The translations under genes and the position numbers were made by a program. Shown piece by piece: positions 1 through 6,801 of a stretch of DNA of 7,289 bases (position 1 is the first letter of the stretch; the number at the start of each line of letters is the position of its first letter). The DNA is from Rhizobacter sp. (GTDB lineage Bacteria; Pseudomonadota; Gammaproteobacteria; Burkholderiales; Burkholderiaceae_C), in NCBI GenBank assembly GCA_025359585.1, contig JANYFX010000232.1, positions 1-7,289 of the forward strand, written 5' to 3'. The notes under the pieces are model-generated. The model did no database searches. It saw only the letters and a program-made list of their open reading frames with translations, and was not told where the DNA came from.

Positions 1-2103
1 GAGAGCAGCTCCGGCTTCGAAGACCACCTCGACAAGCTCGGCCTCGTGCTGCTGCAAAAACCCGTGGCCGGCGCGCGCCCGAGCCGATGGATCGCGCCCG
101 AGCTGATGGACAGTGCGCTCGCGCACCTCGACGTGGTCGGCACCGGCCCGACCGTGCGCCCGCTGATGCTGGAGCGCACCGCTGCGCTCGACGCGCTCGG
201 CGTGTCGCGCCACAAGGGCATATGGACTCGGCTGATCAGCCATGCGCTGCCACTTTCGGAGCCCGGCTGGCGCGTGCCGGTGCTGTTCCGCGTGCCGGTC
301 GATGCGTCGGCGGTCTGGGACTTCTACCGCACCGGCGACAAGGCCGCCTTGCTCGCCGGGCTCGGTGCGCCGACGGCCTATCCGCACGCGGCCGAGTTGT
401 CGGCGTTTCTCGAAACGCTGATTGCCCGCAGCCGCGCCGGCAACCCGCAGCACATCGAATCGCTGTTGCCGCGCCTGCAATCGGAATGCGCTCTGCCACA
501 GGCCACCGCCGACCTGAACGAAGTGAAGGCCGCCTGCGCCCGCGCGCAGGACCGCTGGGAACACTTCGTCGCCGAGATCGACACGCTCGCCGGCCTGAAC
601 ACCGAGCTCGCGTTTCAGGGCTACCCGGGCACTTTCGAAAAAGCGCGTCGGCTGCAGCGGACCGTGAAGCTCTACGTCGGCCCGCCGAACAGCGGCAAGA
701 CGCACGCCGCGTTCGAGCGGCTCGCGCAGGCTATCGACGGCGCCTACCTCGCGCCGCTGCGCCTGCTGGCCCTCGAAGGGCGCGACCGCCTCGTCGCACG
801 CGGCGTGCCGTGTTCGCTGTTGACCGGCGAAGAGAACGTGCCGGCCGATGGCGCGCGGGTCGTCTCCAGCACCATCGAGATGGTCGGCACCAACAAGCCG
901 ATCGACGTGGCGGTGATCGACGAAGCGCAGATGATCTTCGACCCGTCGCGCGGCTGGGCCTGGACGCAGGCGATCGTCGCGGTGCCGGCGAAAGAGGTCA
1001 TCATCATCTGTTCGGCCTACGCCGTGCCGGCGATCGAGAACCTGCTCGGCCTGTGCGGCGAACGCTGCGAAGTGCGCCATTTCGAGCGCAAGCAGCACGT
1101 CGAACTGCTGCCGCAGCCGGTGCCGATCTCGGCGCTGAAGCTCGGCGACGCGGTGGTCGCTTTCAGCCGCCGTGACGTGCTGATGCTGCGCGACCAGATC
1201 GCCGCCAGCGGTCATCCGGTCTCGGTGATCTACGGCGCCTTGCCGCCCGAAGTGCGGCGTCGCGAGGCCGAGCGTTTTGCGCAGGGCGAGTCGCACATTC
1301 TGGTCGCGACCGACGCGATCGGCATGGGCCTGAACCTGCCGATCCAGCGGGTGTTCTTCAGCACCATGGTCAAGTTCGACGGGCAGGACGACCGGCCGCT
1401 GAACGAGTCCGAAGTGCACCAGATCGCCGGCCGCGCCGGGCGCTACGGCATCCACGAAGAAGGTTTCGTCGGCGTGTTGTTCGAGGCCGAACCGTCGGCG
1501 GCACGGGCACTGAAAGAGTTGTTGCCGAAAACGCCCCGCGCCCCGCGTGACTTCAAGGCGCCGGTGGCGCCGAACGGCTGGCACATCGACACGATCTCGT
1601 CGCGCCTGCACAAGACCAGGCTGCGCGAAGTGCTGGGCGTGTTCATGGAACAGCTCAAGCTCGACGACGCGCACTTCGCCGTCGCCGAACTCGAGCAGAT
1701 GCTCGAACTCGCCGAGAAGCTCGACCTCAGCGCCGCCAAGCTCACGCTGAAAGAACGTTTCATCTACGCGCAGGCGCCGGTCGACACCCGCACCGAATCG
1801 CAGCTGCAGGAGTTCCTCGACTGGAGCAGCAGCCACTCGCTGACCGGCCGCGCCGGCAAGCCCTGGTTCCTCGACGCGGTCGACGGCCACAGCCGGCTCG
1901 AACGCATGGAACAAGCCTTGCGCGCCTGCACGCTGTGGTTGTGGCTCGACCTGCGCTTCCCCGGCGTCTACGGCCACCTCGACGAAGTGCTGGTGCTGCG
2001 CAGCCAGTTGAACGACGGCATCGAGCGCCAGCTCAAGGGCAAGCGGCCGCTCGCGCAAGTGCGCTCCGGCCAGCGCCAGCGTGGCTCGAAGGTGCGTGCG
2101 TGA
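1..2103 (+). CDS. SUV3-like superfamily 2 RNA helicase (5' end outside window)
   Basis: ATP-dependent RNA helicase of the SUV3 type, a family best known from mitochondrial RNA decay. The frame is open from base 1 and there is no convincing start, so the N-terminus is missing; 700 residues are visible. In window codon numbering, an N-terminal helical region of about 220 residues precedes the helicase core. Walker A is GPPNSGKT (codons 227-234), followed by APLRLLALE (251), TGEE (275), STIEM (290-294) and the Walker B box DEAQ (307-310). The second RecA domain has YGALPPE (411-417), a SUV3 hallmark, then ATDAIGMGLNL (436-446) and QIAGRAGRYG (474-483). About 200 further residues fit the SUV3 C-terminal region, ending in a basic tail. 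The box is DEAQ rather than DEAD, which is expected for this family. The stop overlaps the kinase start, so the two are probably co-translated. Family assignment is firm; the RNA target is unknown. Confidence 0.9.
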   Translation, partial: ESSSGFEDHLDKLGLVLLQKPVAGARPSRWIAPELMDSALAHLDVVGTGPTVRPLMLERTAALDALGVSRHKGIWTRLISHALPLSEPGWRVPVLFRVPVDASAVWDFYRTGDKAALLAGLGAPTAYPHAAELSAFLETLIARSRAGNPQHIESLLPRLQSECALPQATADLNEVKAACARAQDRWEHFVAEIDTLAGLNTELAFQGYPGTFEKARRLQRTVKLYVGPPNSGKTHAAFERLAQAIDGAYLAPLRLLALEGRDRLVARGVPCSLLTGEENVPADGARVVSSTIEMVGTNKPIDVAVIDEAQMIFDPSRGWAWTQAIVAVPAKEVIIICSAYAVPAIENLLGLCGERCEVRHFERKQHVELLPQPVPISALKLGDAVVAFSRRDVLMLRDQIAASGHPVSVIYGALPPEVRRREAERFAQGESHILVATDAIGMGLNLPIQRVFFSTMVKFDGQDDRPLNESEVHQIAGRAGRYGIHEEGFVGVLFEAEPSAARALKELLPKTPRAPRDFKAPVAPNGWHIDTISSRLHKTRLREVLGVFMEQLKLDDAHFAVAELEQMLELAEKLDLSAAKLTLKERFIYAQAPVDTRTESQLQEFLDWSSSHSLTGRAGKPWFLDAVDGHSRLERMEQALRACTLWLWLDLRFPGVYGHLDEVLVLRSQLNDGIERQLKGKRPLAQVRSGQRQRGSKVRA
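2088..2092 (+). promoter_or_regulatory. Ribosome binding site of the RIO kinase gene
   Basis: GAAGG lies inside the last codons of the helicase gene, seven bases before the GTG at 2100. It supports that GTG as the kinase start, although the same frame stays open far upstream within the helicase gene. Confidence 0.6.
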
Positions 2104-2948
2104 AAGCACCGGCGCGCCTGCAGACGCTGATCGACGAAGGCCTGATCGATTCGGTCTCGCGCCAGCTGATGAGCGGCAAGGAAGCGATGGTCTTCGTCGT
2201 GCAGTGCGGCGCTCAAACGCGCTGCGCCAAGGTCTACAAGGAAGCCACCCACCGCAGCTTCCGGCAGGCCGTCGACTACACCGAGAACCGCAAGGTCAAG
2301 AACACGCGCCAGGCGCGCGCGATGGCCAAGGGCACACGCTTCGGCCGCGAGTCGCAAGAGGCCGCGTGGCAAAGCGCCGAGGTCGACGCGCTCTACCGCC
2401 TGGCGGCGGCCGGTGTGCGCGTGCCCAAGCCGTACAACTTTTTCGAAGGTGTATTGCTGATGGAACTGGTGACCGACGAACACGGCGCCGCGGCTCCCCG
2501 GCTCAACGACGTGGCGTTCACGCCCGAACAGGCGCGTGCCCACCACGCGACGCTTTTGGTCGAAGTGGTGCGCATGCTCTGCGCCGGTGTCGTGCATGGC
2601 GATCTGTCGGAATTCAACATCCTGCTTGCGGCCGACGGCCCGGTGATCATCGACCTGCCGCAGGCGGTCGACGCCGCTGGCAACAACCACGCGCAGCGCA
2701 TGCTGCTGCGCGACGTCGGCAACCTGAGCGCCTATTTCGGTCAGGTCGCGCCGGAACTGCTCGACACCCGGTTCGGCCCCGAGATCTGGGATTTGTACGA
2801 GCGTGGTGTGCTGCGGACCGACACGCTACTCACCGGCCAATTCGTGCCGAAGGCCGGCGCCGTCGACGTGGGCAGCGTGATGCGCGAGATCGACGACGCG
2901 CGCGACGAAGAACAGATGCGGCAGCTTCGAATGCAAGCCGCGCGCTGA
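2100..2948 (+). CDS. RIO-type serine/threonine protein kinase
   Basis: Atypical protein kinase of the RIO family, 282 residues, close to the size I recall for bacterial members. The GTG start overlaps the helicase stop as GTGA. The first residues (KAPARLQTLIDEGLID) match the family N-terminus, and further upstream the frame only shadows the helicase. Motifs: glycine-poor nucleotide loop MSGKEAMVF (24-32), ATP-binding lysine K44 in CAKVYK, family motif EVDALYRLAAAGVRVPKP (94-111), hinge region LLMELV (119-124), catalytic loop HGDLSEFN (166-173, Asp168 and Asn173), and metal-binding IIDLPQ (183-188, Asp185). All catalytic residues are present, so it should be active. Eukaryotic RIO kinases act in small ribosomal subunit maturation; the bacterial substrate is not evident here. 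Translational coupling to an RNA helicase suggests an RNA or ribosome role, which is inference. Confidence 0.93.
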   Translation: MKAPARLQTLIDEGLIDSVSRQLMSGKEAMVFVVQCGAQTRCAKVYKEATHRSFRQAVDYTENRKVKNTRQARAMAKGTRFGRESQEAAWQSAEVDALYRLAAAGVRVPKPYNFFEGVLLMELVTDEHGAAAPRLNDVAFTPEQARAHHATLLVEVVRMLCAGVVHGDLSEFNILLAADGPVIIDLPQAVDAAGNNHAQRMLLRDVGNLSAYFGQVAPELLDTRFGPEIWDLYERGVLRTDTLLTGQFVPKAGAVDVGSVMREIDDARDEEQMRQLRMQAAR

Positions 2949-2982
2949 CCGGTTCGCGAAACCAGGCTGCGCCGGCTTGGGG

Positions 2983-4005
2983 TCATGCGGGGCGGTCCAT
3001 GCGCTCGAACTGCCTCGCGACGAACGCCCAGGCCATGCGCGACGCATCCGGCCCCTGCGCATCACTGAACGGCGCGCGTGCCGCCCCACCGCTCCAGGCG
3101 TGTCCAAGGCCCTCGACTTCGACCAGCGTCGCTGCGCTGCGCCCGTGTCGCTTGAAATCGGTGACCGCCATCGCGTGGCGCTTGCCACGTCGCACACGGC
3201 GCGGCACAAGGGCGACGGCTCCCGCTGCGGTGGCCCACACCTGTGCGGCAACTCGGGCATTTTGCGTTGACACGACGTGGTCTTCGGCGCCGTGAATCAC
3301 CAGCAGCGGTGGCCAGCCCGTCGCCTGTGCGCCGGTGCTCGGCACCAGCGGCTGGGTGCTGCGGCGCCCCTGCATCGCGCCGAGTGCCGAGAGGGTCGAG
3401 TCGGCCGTGCCCGGCGGAACGCCGGAGTGCATCACCACCGCTTTGAAACGGTCCGAGTAGCGTGTCGCCAGCAGCGCCGCCATGCTGGCGCCGGCCGAGA
3501 GCCCGGCGACCGCCACGCGCTCGCGGTCCACAGGGTGCAGCAGGCAGACCTGGTCGATTGCATTCACGATCAGTGCCGCTTCGCCTTGAGCGCGGCCTGA
3601 GCGGGTGTCGAACCAGTTCCAGCAGCCTTGCGCATTGGCGAGCCGATCCTGGTCCGGGTACAGCACCCAGAAACGCTCGCGCGCCGCCACGCCGTTCATC
3701 CGCGTGCTTGCGGCAAAACCCTTCGCGTCCTGGCCGCAGCCATGCAGCATCACCATCAACGGCAGGCGTTCGCTGCGTGAGACGCCCGGTGGTCGATACA
3801 ACAAGAAGCGGCGCGCGCCGGCCGCCCCGACCGACAAGCCCGGGAGCCACGTACCGGCAGCCGCCGCCGCGCTGCGTTTTACAGGCTTCGGTTTGGCGGC
3901 ACGCTTCAGGGCGCGCGTGCCGCTGCGCGCCGCGCTGCGGGTGATCGCCTTCAAGCTGCGCGCAAACAGCCGCGACCAGCCGGCCGCGCGCAGGCGTCGG
4001 GCCAC
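2983..4005 (-). CDS. PHB-depolymerase-family esterase (alpha/beta hydrolase)
   Basis: Serine esterase of the polyhydroxybutyrate depolymerase/LpqC-like family, 340 residues. Motifs: oxyanion-hole segment LHGCGQ (87-92), family signature GCWNWFD (127-133), nucleophile elbow GLSAG with Ser170, probable acid Asp242 in HGAEDHVV, and catalytic His302 in GLGHAWSGG. The triad is complete. The GTG start lies two bases after the katE stop, with a weak GAGAG ribosome site seven bases upstream. The only later Met codons near the core (84, 86) would delete strand structure, so the GTG is preferred. No signal peptide is visible: the first 50 residues are rich in Arg, Lys and Ala and end in PKPVKRSAAAAAG, suggesting a cytoplasmic protein. 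It may hydrolyse intracellular polyester or other esters; the substrate cannot be read from sequence. It is probably transcribed with katE. Confidence 0.88.
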   Translation of the reverse strand: MARRLRAAGWSRLFARSLKAITRSAARSGTRALKRAAKPKPVKRSAAAAAGTWLPGLSVGAAGARRFLLYRPPGVSRSERLPLMVMLHGCGQDAKGFAASTRMNGVAARERFWVLYPDQDRLANAQGCWNWFDTRSGRAQGEAALIVNAIDQVCLLHPVDRERVAVAGLSAGASMAALLATRYSDRFKAVVMHSGVPPGTADSTLSALGAMQGRRSTQPLVPSTGAQATGWPPLLVIHGAEDHVVSTQNARVAAQVWATAAGAVALVPRRVRRGKRHAMAVTDFKRHGRSAATLVEVEGLGHAWSGGAARAPFSDAQGPDASRMAWAFVARQFERMDRPA

Positions 4006-4007
4006 CG

Positions 4008-6323
4008 TCAGACTCTCGGCGGGTCGGTTTCGCGTTCCGGGTGGCGGTGCTGGCCCACGGCCTTGATGAAAGCCGATGCGACGGCGGCCGGGTTCTTGCC
4101 ATCGCTCAGAACGATGCCGCCGTCCTTCGCTCTCGAAGGCAAGGTGCCGGAGATGCCAGCCTTGTCGAGCCAGCCCCGCGACGCGCCCAGCGCCAGCAGG
4201 GTCTTGCAGTGGCGATACTGGTTCGCGACGAACTCCTGTGCCTGCCCCGCGGCCGCCAAGGCGTTGACGCCGTCGACGCCATCGGGCAACACCACCGCGT
4301 CGAACAACACCGAGGGCGCGTTCTCGAACGACGCGGTGGCTTCGAGCGCCTGGCCGTCGGCCGTTTTCACCGCGCCGAGCCGGGCAGCGACGAGGACCGG
4401 CACCGCGCCGGCTTTCAGCAGCGCGGTGTGCACCGCGTCGATCGATGCACCGACCACGCCCGGCGCTACCAGGATCGCGATCTTGCGCGTGCGGATGCCG
4501 CCATCACCCGGCAGCGCGGTCAGCGAGAGCGCCGGCGATTGGGTCACTTCAGGCTTGGCGGGGTTGGCCATCACGCGCGGCAGGGCCGGTGGCACGGGCA
4601 TGCCCAAACCCGCAGCGACCGTGGTCGCCAGTTCGCTCGACACGTTCACCAGCGACGCGAGCATGCGCTCGCGGATGGCAGGCACCGTGAGCTTGCTCAG
4701 TTCGAAGCGGAAACCGCCCGCGATGTGCGCTTTTTCAACTGGCGTCTGGCTCTCGTAGAACAGCGTGGCCTGCGTGTAGTGGTCGGCGAACTTCTCGGGC
4801 TTGCCACGCAGCTTGTCCTCCTGCACCGGCTGCGGGAACGAGACAAAACCTTTCGCGCCGGCCTGAAACGGGCAACCACCGCCGAGCGAATTCGGCTCGT
4901 AGGCGACACGCCCGCGCGGGATGGTCTGGCGGTGCAGGCCGTCACGCTGGTTGTTGTGCACCGGAGCGAGCGGCGCGTTGATCGGGATCTCGTGGAAGTT
5001 CGCGCCACCCAGGCGCGAGATCTGCGTGTCGACATACGAGTGGTGCCGGCCCGCGAGCAAGGGGTCGTTGCTGAAGTCGATGCCCGGCACCACGTGCGCG
5101 GTGCAGAACGCGACCTGCTCGGTCTCGGCGAAGAAGTTGTCGGGGTTGCGGTTCAGCACCATGCGGCCCACCGGCTGCACCGGCACCAGTTCTTCGGGGA
5201 TCAGCTTGGTCGCGTCGAGCACGTCGAAGCTGAAGCCTTCGGCCTGCTGCTCGGTGAAGATCTGCAGGCCCAGTTCCCACTCGGGGTACTCGCCGGCTTC
5301 GATCGCGTCCCACAGGTCGCGGCGGTGAAAGTCGGAGTCGGCGCCTGAGATCTTCACCGCTTCGTCCCATACCAGCGAGTGCGTGCCGAGCAGCGGCCGC
5401 CAGTGGAACTTGACGAAGTGCGACTCGCCCTGCGCGTTGATCAGCCTGAAGGTGTGCACACCGAAGCCCTGCATCATGCGCAGGCTGCGCGGAATGGCGC
5501 GGTCCGACATCGCCCACATCAACATGTGGGTCGACTCGGGCATCAGCGAAACGAAGTCCCAGAACGTGTCGTGTGCCGACGCGGCCTGCGGCATGCCGTT
5601 GTGCGGCTCGGGCTTCACGGCGTGAACCAGGTCGGGGAACTTCATCGCGTCCTGAATGAAGAACACCGGCATGTTGTTGCCTACCAGGTCCCAGTTGCCT
5701 TCGTCGGTGTAGAACTTGACCGCGAAGCCACGCACGTCTCGTGCGGTGTCGGTCGAGCCTCGCTCCCCGGCCACAGTGGAAAAACGAACGAACACCGGCG
5801 TCTGCTTGCCGGCCGCGGCGAGAGGCGCGGCGCGGGTGTACTTCGTCAGCGCGTCGTAGGCCTCGAAGTAGCCGTGCGCTGCCGAGCCGCGCGCATGCAC
5901 GATGCGCTCCGGAATGCGCTCGTGGTCGAAGTGCGTGATCTTTTCGCGCAGGATGAAGTCTTCTAGGAGCGTCGGGCCGCGCAGGCCGGCCTTCAACGAA
6001 TTCTGGTTGTCGCCGATCGCGACACCCTGGTTGGTGGTGAGCACCTGGGCGTCGGCGCTGCTGCGCACAGGGTCGAGTGAGCCGCCGGGCGCAGCCGGCT
6101 TGCCGCTGCCGGTCTTGGCCGAGCGATTGCGTTCGCTCAGCGTGCTCGCACCGATCGCAGGCGAAGCCGGCTTGCGCGTCAGGCCGATCGGTGGCGACAC
6201 GGCGTTGGCGCGGCCGATCTCCTTGCTTTTGTTGCTGTTGGCGGGCATGGCCTTGACCAGTGCCTGCGTGTCGGCGGCTTGCTGTTCGAGCGCCTTGGTT
6301 GGCGCGGAAATCGACTTCTTCAC
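4008..6323 (-). CDS. katE: Large-subunit (clade 2, HPII-type) catalase
   Basis: Haem catalase that converts hydrogen peroxide to water and oxygen; HPII-type enzymes are cytoplasmic tetramers. It has 771 residues, against 753 for E. coli HPII. The GTG start is set by AGAGAGGAA six bases upstream. Residues 1-115 are a polar, Ala/Pro/Ser/Lys-rich N-terminal arm. The core carries the catalytic His143 (RIVHARGSAAHG), the distal Asn216 (VGNNMPVFFIQDA), haem-contact motifs such as FVRFSTV (178-184), and the proximal haem ligand Tyr430 (SYVDTQISRLGG). Spacing between these residues equals that of HPII His128, Asn201 and Tyr415, so no indel is needed. Residues about 612-760 form the flavodoxin/DJ-1-like C-terminal domain typical of large catalases. 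HPII His392, which bonds to the haem tyrosine, is Cys407 here. The gene is followed by the esterase after two bases. Very likely functional. Confidence 0.96.
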   Translation of the reverse strand: MKKSISAPTKALEQQAADTQALVKAMPANSNKSKEIGRANAVSPPIGLTRKPASPAIGASTLSERNRSAKTGSGKPAAPGGSLDPVRSSADAQVLTTNQGVAIGDNQNSLKAGLRGPTLLEDFILREKITHFDHERIPERIVHARGSAAHGYFEAYDALTKYTRAAPLAAAGKQTPVFVRFSTVAGERGSTDTARDVRGFAVKFYTDEGNWDLVGNNMPVFFIQDAMKFPDLVHAVKPEPHNGMPQAASAHDTFWDFVSLMPESTHMLMWAMSDRAIPRSLRMMQGFGVHTFRLINAQGESHFVKFHWRPLLGTHSLVWDEAVKISGADSDFHRRDLWDAIEAGEYPEWELGLQIFTEQQAEGFSFDVLDATKLIPEELVPVQPVGRMVLNRNPDNFFAETEQVAFCTAHVVPGIDFSNDPLLAGRHHSYVDTQISRLGGANFHEIPINAPLAPVHNNQRDGLHRQTIPRGRVAYEPNSLGGGCPFQAGAKGFVSFPQPVQEDKLRGKPEKFADHYTQATLFYESQTPVEKAHIAGGFRFELSKLTVPAIRERMLASLVNVSSELATTVAAGLGMPVPPALPRVMANPAKPEVTQSPALSLTALPGDGGIRTRKIAILVAPGVVGASIDAVHTALLKAGAVPVLVAARLGAVKTADGQALEATASFENAPSVLFDAVVLPDGVDGVNALAAAGQAQEFVANQYRHCKTLLALGASRGWLDKAGISGTLPSRAKDGGIVLSDGKNPAAVASAFIKAVGQHRHPERETDPPRV

Positions 6324-6329
6324 GGGACG

Positions 6330-6338
6330 TTCCTCTCT
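6330..6338 (-). promoter_or_regulatory. Ribosome binding site of katE
   Basis: On the minus strand AGAGAGGAA contains a strong GAGG core, with its 3' edge six bases from the GTG at 6323. This decides the start: an in-frame ATG at 6365 lies upstream of the site and has no comparable sequence, and the next in-frame ATG (residue 26) is far downstream. Confidence 0.75.
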
Positions 6339-6355
6339 TGAATGGACGTGGGTGG

Positions 6356-6391
6356 CGCGCGGCATGCGCGTGGCGCAGCTTGGCGTGCGCC
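6356..6391 (-). other. Two adjacent GC-rich hairpins in the katE leader
   Basis: In the minus-strand transcript a six-pair stem (GGCGCA/TGCGCC, 6372-6391, eight-base loop) is followed after one base by a five-pair stem (CGCGC/GCGCG, 6356-6370, five-base loop). Both lie between the candidate promoters and the ribosome binding site. No U-tract follows, so neither is an intrinsic terminator. They could protect or fold the leader, but short GC stems are common in DNA of this composition. Confidence 0.25.
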
Positions 6392-6402
6392 GAACCGGCG
6401 GC

Positions 6403-6408
6403 GTGTAG
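6403..6408 (-). promoter_or_regulatory. Possible RpoS-type -10 element for katE
   Basis: CTACAC on the minus strand fits the core of the stationary-phase sigma factor -10 consensus CTAYRC. No clear -35 is seen, which is tolerated by RpoS. E. coli katE is RpoS-dependent, which makes this a natural candidate. It competes with the ECF-like element further upstream, and a six-base match is weak alone. Confidence 0.25.
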
Positions 6409-6449
6409 GAGATGCACCCAAGACGACGCAGGCATTCGCAGACAGCGGC

Positions 6450-6475
6450 AACGCTGCGACGCGTAGGAAAGTTCC
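6450..6475 (-). promoter_or_regulatory. Possible ECF-sigma promoter for katE (GGAAC-N17-CGTT)
   Basis: On the minus strand GGAAC (6475-6471) is separated by 17 bases from CGTT (6453-6450). This is exactly the form of general stress ECF promoters described in alphaproteobacteria, and GGAAC is a common ECF -35 element more widely. A start site near 6443 would give a katE leader of about 120 bases. The -35 is embedded in the short palindrome AGGAAAGTTCCT (6465-6476). The spacer also holds CTACGC (6466-6461), an RpoS-like -10 match. The motif was found by eye; which sigma factor would read it in this host is unknown. Confidence 0.35.
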
Positions 6476-6563
6476 TGCACCAGATCGTGGAGTGCGCCGA
6501 CGAGCGCGCGCAGCGAGTGAACCTAACCTTCGCTTTCATCGACACCACACGACGCAGACACGC

Positions 6564-6752
6564 ATGAAACCCACCCCCGCAACATCCGTCGAGAGCGACG
6601 AAGCGCAACGCGCCGCGCTCGAACGGTCTGAAAAGAAGGCGGCCGAGAAGCAGCCTGAAAACTTCAAGGACAAAGCGACCGACGAGAAGATTGTCGAGAT
6701 CGGCCCGGACCTGACCGAAGCGCCGATCAAGGGCATCGACCCCGCGAAATGA
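6564..6752 (+). CDS. Small, highly charged protein of unknown function
   Basis: 62 residues; I do not recognise a named family. The protein is hydrophilic, with 25 charged residues (9 Lys, 2 Arg, 9 Glu, 5 Asp) and no Cys, Trp or His. It has no signal peptide or membrane segment. Residues 12-42 are probably helical or disordered (EAQRAALERSEKKAAEKQ lies here), and the C-terminal part (IVEIGPDLTEAPIKGIDPAK) has regular hydrophobic spacing and looks more like a conserved module. The ATG at 6564 is the only reasonable start; no clear ribosome site precedes it. The frame is open far upstream, but that part overlaps the katE promoter region and reads as Arg-rich noise. It lies 49 bases before the membrane protein gene and is divergent from katE. 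Codon use looks genuine, but a spurious call cannot be excluded. Confidence 0.6.
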   Translation: MKPTPATSVESDEAQRAALERSEKKAAEKQPENFKDKATDEKIVEIGPDLTEAPIKGIDPAK

Positions 6753-6791
6753 CGACCACCCGCGCACACCGATTCGCCCGACCCAACCCAC

Positions 6792-6796
6792 AGGAA
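6792..6796 (+). promoter_or_regulatory. Ribosome binding site of the membrane protein gene
   Basis: AGGAA sits five bases before the ATG at 6802 and supports that start. Confidence 0.65.
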
Positions 6797-6801
6797 TTCG
6801 C

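Noticed and set aside
87..1175. 362-residue plus-strand frame within the helicase gene.
   Set aside because: An Arg/Ala-rich shadow frame; the helicase frame has all family motifs.
2949..2982. Possible bidirectional terminator between the converging kinase and esterase genes (GGTT-CGCGA-AACC, 2951-2963).
   Set aside because: The stem is only four pairs and there is no T-tract on either strand. Termination may be Rho-dependent or lie elsewhere.
4041..5348. 435-residue open frame antisense to katE, with other long antisense frames.
   Set aside because: These are shadows from high-GC codon bias. Their translations are Arg/His/Val-rich, without domain motifs, opposite a complete and well-conserved catalase.
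6518..6543. TGAAC-N17-CGAC on the plus strand as an ECF promoter for the 62-residue gene.
   Set aside because: It differs from GGAAC/CGTT in three positions and would leave only a very short leader before 6564; too weak to call.
6342..6563. Longer version of the small protein starting at 6342.
   Set aside because: The extra 74 residues are Arg/Ala-rich, cross the katE leader and promoter region, and have no ribosome site; composition changes sharply at the ATG at 6564.
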